From the NCBI GenBank assembly GCA_030374805.1, contig JARGSG010000075.1, forward strand, positions 1-64,000: 64,000 nucleotides of DNA, in the 5' to 3' direction. Under the pieces are notes generated by a model. That model was not told the DNA's origin. It saw only the letters and a list, made by a program, of their open reading frames with translations, and did not search any database. This document shows, piece after piece, positions 54,254 through 63,706 of this stretch. The translations under genes were made by a program, and so were the position numbers. How positions within the stretch are numbered: the stretch's first letter is position 1; every line of letters starts with the position of its first letter. The DNA comes from Gracilaria gracilis. Its lineage: Eukaryota; Rhodophyta; Florideophyceae; Gracilariales; Gracilariaceae.

Positions 54254-56469
54254 ATACAGGGGTCGTGGGTTCAAGTCCCGCCTGGTTCTAGAAACACACC
54301 TGTACGCAAGTTACCGTTCCTGGAGCAAATGGAAAGAAGATAAATGCAGCAATCGAAGATGTTCGACCCGCAATTCATGACAACGAGCTAGCAGCTGCTG
54401 TGCGAGATGCAATAGACGAACTTGACAGGAATTTGGATGATTCGCTTCACGGATTGGAAGATAAATCGGGCGAGAGTGATGAAGTAGTTCAACATCAACT
54501 AGTACAAACGACAACCACCAACCGCGAGGACACCGATGATGACATGGGTCAAACGGAACCCATCATGCCGAAGGTTGGAGACCATATTGAAACTTATTGG
54601 CCCATGGACAAAACGTTCTATGCAGGGACAGTCCATAAGTATGACGAAGACGCTGATAAGCATCATATACATTACACCGATGGCGACAAAGAGAATTTAA
54701 ATCTGCGAGACGAAGTATGGAATTACGCCACCACAACAGCAACCGCGGACACCATCGACAACGCCACAGCACCTGAGCGAGTTCAGGATACGATTGAAGC
54801 AGCAGAGGTGCAGTTGTCACCTGGACAAGAACTCCGGAGCTCAGAGAAGGAACTAATCGGTGAGTACTTTCAGGCTTTCGGTTCAAATGAGTTCATGTTG
54901 CACCAAGCCCAAGCACTCCCCCCGTATGCAACCCAGAACGCGTATGAGAAGGAAGTGCTGTCATTTAAGAAGGTCGTGAGAGAGGTACCAGTTTCCAAAG
55001 TAACCAGAACTGCCAACGTAGTCACCAGCCATGTGCTGTACAAGGTGAAACGTTTTGATGACAACTCATTGACCCTGAAGGCCCGGATTGCAGTCCATGG
55101 TAACAAAGACCAACGCAAAGACAGTTGAAGACCGATTCTGCAACATGCCTCCCCTTTGGAAAAAGAATTTTGCTTTCGTTGGCGGCAGTCAATCGATGGA
55201 CAGTGGCAAAAATTGATTTCAAGACTGCTTTTCTGCAAACGGAAGCCTTACCAGATGTATATGTAATATCGCCGCGTGAATGCAATACGCGTAATCAACA
55301 CTACTGGCTCCTTTTTTCAGCCGCGTATGGCCTTGTTAACGCCGGAGCAAAGTGACAGCAGTTAAGTGATGATGTTTTAAGAAGAATCAGATACCAACAG
55401 CTCGTGTATGTGCCGCAACTGTTCTACCAGAAGAATGATAGCCAAATGAGCAGCGCCGCAGTAAAGGATGTTGACGATATTCTCTTCGCCGGATTTCGCG
55501 AGAAATTAGCCCAAGTCATCGACAAATTACAGGAAGACTGCCAACTTGGTACTATTGTGTATGGACCAGGCCAAATCAAATTTTATGGATTAATAACCAT
55601 TCCGTATGAAGACATGACCATTCATATCGATGGAGATGAGAAAATGCAGGCATACGAAGCTTACACATTCAGTCGAACGTGGCGAAAGGAGCAAGACAAT
55701 CAACTTACCAGTATCGAATCATCTTCCTTTCGATCGCTCAACAGTTGCCTAGGATGGCTTGGAGTCGCTGCATCGCCATTTTGCGCCTTCGTAGCAAGCT
55801 ACTTGCAACAAAAGGGTCGATCACCGACTGTGAAAAACTTGGTTACACAAATCAACCTTTTGAGAGCGTTGAAGAGAAAAGGAACCTCAGTGATGTTCAA
55901 CAGACCTTGCGATGTCCAGAAATGTGAAGTTTCTGTTGTGATGTTCTCGGATGCCAGCCGATCAGAAGACTATGGAAAACTTGACTATGTTGCTGGACTT
56001 TTGTTTGGGAAGCTATCGCAGGATTCTATCATTCATATCATTGGATGGAGTTCACACAAATCTCGTAGACCGGTTAAGTCAATTGGTTCTGCCGAAACTT
56101 TGGCAGCAAGTGAAGCCATCGATGAAGGTAAGGTTCTTCCTAAGGCCTTTCAGATTTTACTTGTCATACCTGTACCTCTTTGGGTTGTAGTGGACTCAAA
56201 AGACTTGTATGGAACTCTATCGACTTGCAGGAACGCCACCGATCGATCAATTAGGGGAAATGTAAGTGTCATCAGTCATCAGATATGAGTTTGAGACCAA
56301 TAACGTCGACAAAATGATACGGTTTCCTGGAAAATTGAACTACGCAGACCCGTTGACAAAGACAGACAGTCGTTTGACACAACCGTTGGAATTGATGTTG
56401 TACGACGGAAAAATATCTCTAGATCTTAGAGTAGCACTCTTAAACAGTTCTACCAAGTCAACTGGTTAG

Positions 56470-56874
56470 AATGTTTTCGAGAAAGGATTAGAATGGAATG
56501 CAAGAATTGGTTGTGCATTTGCAGTGCATTTGCATTTGCAATGAAAAGCGAAATACTTGCATTAATGTTTGCACGATGCATAAGTCTAGTGCAATGGTCT
56601 AGGAGAGTGGCATTGCATACTTGCACTTTGCAGAATAATATCAGACGTACTAGAAGAGACGGAGAGGCATTACGTAGCAACGATTACGTGTGCGTTGCAC
56701 GACTACTTGCATTACGCCAGAGCGTGCGCAAAGGGTATTTAAGGAGACAACTTAAAACAGTTCTCTTGCATTCCTACTCAAGCAAACAGACAAGACCCCG
56801 GTACTCACAGCCCGGAAGCAACGAAGAATAAACTCTGTTTCAACCAATCCAACCTTTTGTACCCGACTTTTTAT
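56470..56874 (+). repeat. Copia LTR-like block
   Basis: The block has a TATTTAAGG promoter-like box (56738-56746), an AATAAA signal (56827-56832) and ends directly before a second GGTTATGGGCCCAG site. No second copy is found in the window, so the left limit is approximate. Confidence 0.5.
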
Positions 56875-56888
56875 GGTTATGGGCCCAG
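56875..56888 (+). promoter_or_regulatory. Second half-tRNA(iMet)-type primer-binding site
   Basis: The 14-base site and about 60 following bases repeat 54240-54308 closely. It lies behind the LTR-like block, as if a second, very short element began here. Confidence 0.65.
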
Positions 56889-57037
56889 ATACAGGGGTCG
56901 TGGGTTCAAGTCCCACCTGGTTGTAGAAACACATCTGTACGCTACCGCTGTAAGCGTGATGCACTGTAAGAGATGCTCCACCCAAGCTGTTTCGGGAAGC
57001 CAGAGATGGGTCGCCGTCCTCAAGGAAAGAGGAGGAG

Positions 57038-57107
57038 TATAAAAGATGAGTGACACGTGCAGGAAACCAGCGCAGAGAAGCGCCGGAGTTGCTCAGCTGT
57101 TTTTATG
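57038..57107 (+). repeat. 70-base direct repeat, right copy
   Basis: Identical to 54171-54240; preceded by a purine-rich tract. Confidence 0.75.
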
Positions 57108-57314
57108 ATGCACCATAGGATTTTTAGCCCTCTCGATAACCATTTCAAATGTTCTTGCTTTATATACCGTTCGATACTTTGAAGGACCTGCCGAGACGTC
57201 CGAGACTTGTTTTGTAACCATGGTTTAAAAGTGACGTAAAAGACAGCCCGAATCACGAAAAGGAGGTACCCTGTAAAGGGTTACCCCTTGTCTCTATTGA
57301 TTCAAATAGGAGCA

Positions 57315-57683
57315 TCAATATAATAAAACAGAGGCGAAAGGCTGCAAACTATTTCCCCAACCCCTCTCATTCAATGCATTGACCCAACCATTGCCAGCTA
57401 TCACCAAAGCAACAGCGTCTACTTCTGCATCGCTTTCATCTGCTGTGGGGGTGGACTGCTGCATATAGAAACATGTAAAGCGTTCATCAGTGTTATGCGA
57501 AGCAAGCAGATTTCTGAGCTTTCCTGTACCGAGACGTACCTTTTGTGCATCAAACACAGTTACTGCAGTCTTAAGGAAGGATTTGCCATCGGAAACGCTA
57601 CACGTAACCTCTATGTGTAGATCAATAGTGGTGGGGAAGGGATACTCTTTACAACGACAAATAGTTAGTATGTTCTCTGGCAC
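57315..57683 (-). CDS. Hypothetical protein directly behind the glycine-rich membrane protein
   Basis: The 122-codon frame begins right after the stop of the gene at 57684-58619, in the same frame. The product has a beta-rich look (TIDLHIEVTCSVSDGKSFLKTAVTVFDAQKV) and an acidic part. No family is recognised. Its C-terminal coding and 3' region have a decayed copy at 49502-49850, which argues that this is or was a real transcribed gene. It could also be a 3' exon of its neighbour if the glycine stretch contains an intron. Confidence 0.45.
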   Translation of the reverse strand: MPENILTICRCKEYPFPTTIDLHIEVTCSVSDGKSFLKTAVTVFDAQKVRLGTGKLRNLLASHNTDERFTCFYMQQSTPTADESDAEVDAVALVIAGNGWVNALNERGWGNSLQPFASVLLY

Positions 57684-58619
57684 TCAACCCCCGCCTCCAC
57701 CGCCACCTCCGCCGCCTCCGCCTGCGAATCCGCCTCCGCCTCCGCTACCGCCACCACCCTCTCCGGAGATATACAACCAAACCACAAACATAAAGAGAGA
57801 CGCCCCAAATAGAGACAAGACTAAGATCCAATCTGTGCTTAGTGAACCTCCACCAGAAAAGCATTGGAAGTCCTCGGAACATAGTTCTGTTCCCCGTTCC
57901 GCAACCAGCACATCTATAGATCTGTTCTCCGTAGACACACCTTCCCACAGGATGATGGTAGAGTTTTTGCGCGACGAATCTAACAGCTGACCTTGCACCG
58001 CTGCCACTAACCGGAACGATGCATTACGATTGGTAGTGCTTAAAGATACTTGCATCTTGTCGAAGGTCTGCTCCCAAGACCCAGTACGCCATCGTAGCAC
58101 ATTTTCAGGCTCGTCATCCGAAGGCGCAGCAGCTGTCGCAACAAGACATACAGTGGTGAATCTTGCCACGCCAGGATCTAGAATGTACCCCACCTTGAAC
58201 AGAACAGGTTGTCTTCGTTTCTGAGTGGGAAGATTCACTCTAACTTCGTTTCTGCGGGATTGCGATTGAAGACGATCGGCGGTGAAGACGGTGCGATTGT
58301 CACGGATACCAACAACCTCTCTGGCAACCTGCTGCCCCTCAGTCAGAGGAATGAGCCGAAACACATCGCGCCCCGAGGTGTAGGGGAACAGATATCGCTC
58401 CGTGATGGTGAGCGAGCAGTCTGGATTGCGAAGTACGGTGATGTCAACGCCACACAGGTACTTGGGAGACTCAGACTGGTTCTGTGGGGGTGGCCTGTCG
58501 CATCGCAAGGTAGAATTGTGCGCTTGAGTGGTGTGAACGCAGACAAGTAGGAGAGCAAGGGCCCGTACGAGAGCGTTTGTTTCATGGTGCGTTTGGGCGT
58601 TGACTGAAAAGGAGAACAT
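57684..58619 (-). CDS. Membrane protein with DUF2207-like extracellular domain and glycine-rich tail
   Basis: From the ATG at 58619 the product is 311 aa. A signal peptide (VRALALLLVCVHTTQA) leads into an extracellular domain with DITVLRNPDCSLTITERYLFPYTSGRDVFRLIP, a pattern like the start of DUF2207 (repeating D-G-s-l-x-V-x-E with a following R-x-I-P). A transmembrane helix lies at about 264-284 (WILVLSLFGASLFMFVVWLYI). The last 27 residues are almost all Gly, as is common at the C-terminus of DUF2207 proteins. The function is unknown. The ATG at 58706 would put 29 extra residues before the signal peptide and was not used. The poly-Gly end is encoded by GGC/GGA/GGT repeats (57684-57765), a likely site of length variation. 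Confidence 0.6.
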   Translation of the reverse strand: MFSFSVNAQTHHETNALVRALALLLVCVHTTQAHNSTLRCDRPPPQNQSESPKYLCGVDITVLRNPDCSLTITERYLFPYTSGRDVFRLIPLTEGQQVAREVVGIRDNRTVFTADRLQSQSRRNEVRVNLPTQKRRQPVLFKVGYILDPGVARFTTVCLVATAAAPSDDEPENVLRWRTGSWEQTFDKMQVSLSTTNRNASFRLVAAVQGQLLDSSRKNSTIILWEGVSTENRSIDVLVAERGTELCSEDFQCFSGGGSLSTDWILVLSLFGASLFMFVVWLYISGEGGGGSGGGGGFAGGGGGGGGGGGG

Positions 58620-58706
58620 GGGCAAAGAAAACTGGTGAACAGGGTGGCCAAGCAGAGTTTGCGGCCTCAAGGGGTCGGACGTGCGTGAATATGGACACGC
58701 TCGCAT

Positions 58707-60397
58707 GACCTCGTCGTCTTCACCGCACCGAAGATTGTGTTTATTGGTACAGACAGGTGAGGCAGCGCGGAACGATTTGCAACACTTGAACCAATGTCAA
58801 ACTGGCAACCAGTCGTCATGTCCAAGCCAAGTCAAGTAACGACTTATGTGTGGCATTTTGCAAAGCTCAAGATGATCAGTTTTTTTCCAAACCCTCCACG
58901 TATGCGAAGCAAACTGGCAGAAAATAATATTATTGCAAAGCTCCTTGATGAATGAAGGTTTTTTCAAAAAGATCTCTTTCCTTTACATCTAACAAAAGAT
59001 ACGAATGCTTGTGCAGGGAAGGGAGAAGACTCCAGGTCGATGGCTCGAGTCACCGCCGTTGTTGGCGGGACGAGCTCATTTGGGGTGTCGATTGCGTGTG
59101 GCGTGTACACGTAATGCGCGACTCTCAGGGAGGAGGGGAATGGGTCATACCTCATCGAAGCTATCATACTTGCGTAACCCTTGTCGGGGAGACATGGAAT
59201 AGGCGTTGAGCAAAGAAAAATCAGAGCTTTGCGAAGCAGTCTTCGTAAAGGAAAATACCGCAAAGCTCCATTTGAAGTATTGTAAAGTGAGTTAGCCGAA
59301 AGGACGGTCGTTTGCGATGAAAAGTTTTGCAAACTTTAAAGACAAAGTTGCATGCTCTCAAAATTGAATTTAAAGTCAAACTGTTTGTAGGTTATTTGAC
59401 AACCCAATTTCAATACATATATAAGCTGTAAGAACAATAAAGCTATTTTGTTTAAACCTGCCGTCTGCCAATATATCCGGCATTCATAAGTTACATTTCC
59501 TTTCTGTAACTGCATGCAAAATAGACATTAAACAAATCTTTGTGGCGGTGGAAAGTCCACATTTTACAAATGTTTCACTACAGATCACGCATAGCAGACA
59601 ATTCTAGAAAAGTTCGGTGAAAGTTTGTATTTATATTTAGTTTTTGGCACAATTCGAATGAGTTGGTAGTCTAAACTGGAAATATAGTACTGAAATATTG
59701 CTCCGTTTGGGACAAATTTGGATTCAACTACGGTGTGTCTCCAAAATATCTGCTTTGATAGTTGATTCTTTTCGTTGCATTTTAATTTGTTGGTATTGTA
59801 GTGATCTAATGTAGGGCTTGTCTCCAGAAAGAACGGAAAATGCGCCGTGTGACACGGCGCATTTTTTTAAAAACTTTTATTGCACCACAATACTTTTTTC
59901 GAAAGAAAACAGGGTGTTCTAAATATAAGCGGTACATTTCGCTTTGAGAAAAGCCCTTGATTAGCTCTACATTAGCTCAGCTCGTTTGTCAGTAGGACCT
60001 TTGCTATCAAAGAATTTTTGTTACGAGGTTCAGAAACGCTTCGCGAACTTTGCACTATATCAGTTCCAGACTCCGGATTGGTAGTCGTACCAGAGTGACA
60101 ATAAGATTTAAGTCCTAGGTTGATACTCGGGAACCAGCGCGTTAAAAAACATCAAAGGAATAGAATGTGGCGTTGGTATGATTTGATTTTTCCCTTATTG
60201 TATGTGGTGAATGCTGCCGGAGAGAATTGTCCAATAGCTCTACCATGTCGAGATTCTTCGATAGCAACAAGCTCATATTCGTCTACCGGAGCTCAAGAAT
60301 ACAGTTCTTTTTATTTAATGTGGTTGCGAGAATACAGAGTTCGGGAGATTTGCTCCAACTCAAACGCATCGCAGCTATCGAAAAGCAGACTGAGATT
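58707..60397. other. Gene-poor stretch of 1.7 kb
   Basis: AT-rich with short ORFs only (largest about 120 codons, antisense to each other). It includes a striking hairpin at 59837-59865 listed separately. Confidence 0.4.
59837..59865. repeat. Perfect 13-bp stem hairpin followed by T run
   Basis: AAAATGCGCCGTG, loop TGA, then CACGGCGCATTTT and more T. It looks like a bacterial intrinsic terminator but sits in an AT-rich eukaryotic intergenic stretch. It may be the inner part of a small inverted-repeat element. Confidence 0.6.
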
Positions 60398-60405
60398 ATA
60401 TAAGA
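60398..60405 (+). promoter_or_regulatory. TATA box of the gene at 60499
   Basis: TATATAAG lies about 100 bases before the start codon. It abuts the upstream in-frame ATG at 60406, which rules that ATG out as a start. Confidence 0.6.
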
Positions 60406-60498
60406 ATGGTGGCACCTCAAGAAGTCAGTCGCTCTCCTCTGCACCGCAACGCATATTGCATCACCCCCATGAGCGTTTCCTCAAGTCATCTGTACGAA

Positions 60499-60897
60499 AT
60501 GCGTCACTCCACGACGACTCTCTGTCTGTTGATACTGCTTGCCTGCGTCGGTACGCATGCCGACACGCAACGCACCTTCAAGGTACGCCGCCGCCCGCTC
60601 CCGGAAAGCTGTTCCATAAGCCGATTCGGCTTCGCTTTCAACCAAACGATTGTCAACGTGGTACGCTGTCAGTGCTTTGGCGGCCTCACCAAGGTGGATT
60701 CCATCGTGCGCAGCGCGTCTCGCTCCATCGCGCGTGGGTTGCTCCAATGTGCTGAAGAGAACGCCGATGCCATTGCTGACTTGTGCACGGTTGAGGGCCA
60801 GAGCCGCTTCTTGGCTGTGACTTCACCCCTGGCTGAACTGTGCTGCGTCGACGTGGGAGGGGAGATGGATGGCAGTGTTTGCCGCTCCGTTCATTAG
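60499..60897 (+). CDS. Small secreted cysteine-containing protein
   Basis: The product is 132 aa. The N-terminus is a signal peptide (TTTLCLLILLACVGTHA). The mature part has eight cysteines in the pattern ESCS, VRCQCF, LLQCAE, DLCTV, ELCCVD, SVCRS. No family is recognised. The even cysteine number suggests disulfide bonds and an extracellular role. An in-frame ATG at 60469 is an alternative start that adds ten residues. The gene is single-exon and intact. Confidence 0.65.
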   Translation: MRHSTTTLCLLILLACVGTHADTQRTFKVRRRPLPESCSISRFGFAFNQTIVNVVRCQCFGGLTKVDSIVRSASRSIARGLLQCAEENADAIADLCTVEGQSRFLAVTSPLAELCCVDVGGEMDGSVCRSVH

Positions 60898-61335
60898 ATG
60901 TAGAAGATTCCACCTCCGTTTCCGTAGCCGTGCACTTTGGTCGGCGTAGCCGGTGCAGCAGTACGAGGTAGCTGGTGCAGCTGTACGAGACCATGGCTAG
61001 AAGAGCTTTCTGTCCTTTTTCTCACCCTCATCAAGTCTATGCATTTATGTCAGCACAGAATTCTCTCGAAAGCACTAAATACGAGCTGCCACGCAGATTA
61101 TTACATAACACTGACAATGCTTCACCGTACACGACAATGAGGCTTTATAACCTTATGCGCTCTTTGGCCAGCTCAACTAACCCCACTCACATTGCGCCAC
61201 CTCGTAAACCACTTGCCTCCCTGAAAGATACAGCAGGGGTAGCTTCCCTCAACAGTTGAACAAAAAGAGAAGTCACTCTCGCTGTCCTATCGCATTTCCT
61301 CCCGCTTTGCAAGGCCACGCTCATCCCTCATCGCC
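60898..61335. other. Intergenic region upstream of the WW-AIM24 gene
   Basis: No gene is recognised. A TATA-like CTTTATAACC lies near 61143-61152, about 190 bases before the next start codon. Confidence 0.35.
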
Positions 61336-62442
61336 ATGCAAGACCTTTCATCACTCCCTCCGGGATGGTTCTGTCTCCACACCGCTGAAGGTCGCCCTTA
61401 CTATCACTGTCGCGCCACCGGAGAGACGTCTTGGACACCACCAGACCGCCAAGCCTCCCCATCTACCAGTGCTAATGTGCAACCAACGTCGAAAACCGCT
61501 TCTCCACATAAAGCGCCTGCGAATATATGCTCGCTTCAACAGTTTGTTTCGCAATCGCTTGTGAGAGAACAGGGGCTCTCCTTATTTGAATTGGAGGGTG
61601 ACAAACTTCTTCGTATCACGTTGAACTCTCGTACCTCGCCGTTCGCGTGGATAAAGATTGGTTCCATGGTACGTATCCGGTCGCCGTCTGTCAACGAGTA
61701 TTCAACACTGACCTTATGTACTGAACTTGTCTTCTGTTTGTGATGCACAGATCGCCAGACACGGACACATCAAGTTTTCCAGACAGAGCATTCGCGAACA
61801 AGGGTTTGGCAAGATAATGAAAAAGGCTTTAACTGGTGAAGGCATGACGCTCGTCAAGTGTGAAGGGACGGGCGTAGCGTACTGTGCCGACAATGCTAAG
61901 ATAATTTCCGTGGTTCAACTGTCACAGGAAAAATTGTATCTCAATGGCAATGACGTTTTGGCGCTCTCATCATCGCTCAAGTATGATGTTAAGCTCATGC
62001 GGGGCGCTGGTATGTTAGCTGGGGGTCTGTTCAATGTAGAGGTATGTTCTTCACCGCCGATCACTGTTTTTCTTCCAACTGACTGACGTTATTTCTTGCA
62101 GATCACTGGTTCTGGAATGGTTGCATTCACCTGCCATGGTTCCGTGTCTGTGTTGAAGGCAACGCCCGAAAACCCGGTATATTCTGATCCAAACGCCACT
62201 GTTGCGTGGACTCATATGCCTGCAATCAAAGTAAGTCGCGTTTTCTTGAAACAAACTATTTCTTGGCTTGTGATCAGCTTTGTGATTTCAAGAATCCTGA
62301 CCAGTGTTTTCTTTCACAGACTGATTTGAACATGAAATCGTTTCTGGGAAGAGGAACCGGAGAGGAGTTTCAGTTGGCTTTCACCCAAGGGGTTGTTGTG
62401 GTTCAGCCTTTCGAAGAGACCTACGTCGTCGATTCGCAGTAA
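61336..62442 (+). CDS. WW domain plus AIM24-family protein, four exons
   Basis: Exons 61336-61668, 61751-62041, 62102-62230 and 62320-62442, all in phase 0, give 291 aa; introns are 82, 60 and 89 nt with GTACGT, GTATGT and GTAAGT donors. Residues 6-37 form a WW domain (LPPGW, GRPYYH, T..TSW.PP), which binds proline-rich ligands. The rest, from about residue 60, resembles the AIM24/TIGR00266 beta-prism family: GEGMTLVKCEGTGVAY, LSSSLKYDVKLM, GAGMLAGGLFNVEITGSGMVAF, and at the end SFLGRGTGEEFQLAFTQGVVVVQPFE. AIM24 members occur in bacteria and eukaryotes; the yeast one is a mitochondrial inner-membrane protein. Here there is no clear mitochondrial presequence, and the WW domain suggests a cytosolic adaptor role. 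Splicing is well supported by frame and signals. Confidence 0.85.
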
Positions 62443-63600
62443 GTTTGGTCTGCTCATGGGCTCTGCAACACCCTTCTTCGTAAAGACCAATCTCACAGCA
62501 CTAGCAAAAGATCAACCAATGAGAATGTAGGAAGCAAGAAAATCCAACAAAGCTGAAAAGGCAAGTGAATGCCTTGACCAACGCAGTTACGTGTACAAAA
62601 CCCAACGTCCACCCAACGGCTATTTTAGTATATCTAAAAATCCACATTTCTCCAGCAGTGTGCGCTAAAAGTATTCAAAAATGTAGAAAGACATGGAATC
62701 GGCCGCTTCCATGTCCGAAAGTGATCACAAAGCGCCTTGCAGAACCTCATAGAAAATCTTTAAATTTTCTTCGCAGGAGAGACATGGAATTGGTCGGCGA
62801 CGTAGAGTTCCAGGTCTGCCTGACAAGGGTTAAACCCGCAATCGGAACAATCTTTCAAGAAGCTCTTCAAACATTTGAAAAATCGCCGATCTGAAACGTG
62901 AAAAATCGGCGATTTTGGCCGATTTTCTCCATCCTAGATTGGCGATTTTTTGCAATTAATGCTGAAATTTCCAGTTCTAATCTCAATGAAGGGTTAGGTT
63001 TGGGGCAGGACTGCGCCCTTCTCAATTTTCTCCACAATTCGAATCATTTTTCATTGTTTTTCCAACCATTGGTCTTTGCAAGATCGAGCGATATCGAGCG
63101 AGGCCGAATCTTCGAGCGATCGCTACATTTAATTATTGCAAATGATGTAATGCCTTTTTTTCGAATTTTTGGCCGCCATGGTGGCGCGAATAGCATGAAT
63201 GAAAACCTATTAAAATGACGATTTTTGGTATTTGCCGCACCACCCTGATTGTTAATCCCAAATGGGGAAGCCCTGGCCGATATATAGCCGAGGGACCTCA
63301 TATTGTGTCCAGCACGAGGCTGATAACTTGCTTATCGAGTGGAGTGCCCCACCTGGATATAGCAACGTTCAGAATCTAAATATTATATATTCCGACAAAT
63401 AGCAGAATTTTTCATACACGCTCATGAAACGGTATTTTAAAGTCGTTTAATATAGCAAACCACCTAGGCAGTTTTGCTATATCGTACGAGTCGAAGGAAG
63501 TGAACAGAATTCGACTTTAGCTTGGTCCTGCTGGATAATTTAGTTTATGTAAAGTTTATTTAGTTTGCAATTCATTGCGCTCGGGAAAGAGAGCGCGACA
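62443..63600. other. Gene-poor stretch of 1.2 kb
   Basis: No gene is recognised. A short inverted repeat built on AAAATCGGCGATTTT lies around 62877-62960. ORFs reach about 110 codons without any recognisable content. Confidence 0.35.
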
Positions 63601-63706
63601 GCGATCAGCCGGAAGACTATTCACGTCAGTCTGCGGGGGGGAGCCTCCTCTGAGAGAGGAGGCTCCCTCCCTGCAGATGGACGTGCATGGTCTTCTGGCT
63701 GATCAC
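63601..63706. repeat. 106-base fold-back hairpin
   Basis: Two arms of about 51 bases pair with about eight mismatches and one gap; the inner 11 pairs (GAGCCTCCTCT with AGAGGAGGCTC) are perfect around a 4-base loop. It could be a small fold-back or MITE element, or the precursor of a small RNA. No expression evidence is available. Confidence 0.65.

Larger units (their letters stand above)
54171..57107 (+). mobile_element. Ty1/Copia-like remnant with complex ends
   Basis: The interior (about 54.4-56.46 kb) encodes Copia RT-RNase H: FKTAFLQTE and VDDILFAGF for RT, SVVMFSDASRS and IGSAETLAASEA for RNase H. Ahead of RT is a stretch resembling a Tudor or chromatin-binding fold (GDHIETYWPMDKTFYAGTV). 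No gag or integrase is seen. Identical 70-base repeats lie at 54171-54240 and 57038-57107, and a separate LTR-like block ends at 56874. Two copies of a primer site follow the first 70-base repeat and the LTR-like block, which suggests nested or recombined related elements. Several breaks are present; it is a fossil. Confidence 0.75.

Noticed and set aside
54232-54300. tRNA-like sequence with a good T-arm (GTGGGTTCAAGTCCC) near both primer sites
   Set aside because: The acceptor and anticodon arms do not fold properly, and the second copy (56867-56935) lacks an A box. The primer-site reading explains the conserved part better.
59837-59870. Bacterial intrinsic terminator and possible contamination
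   Set aside because: Flanking sequence and neighbouring spliced genes are eukaryotic, and there is no bacterial gene around it.
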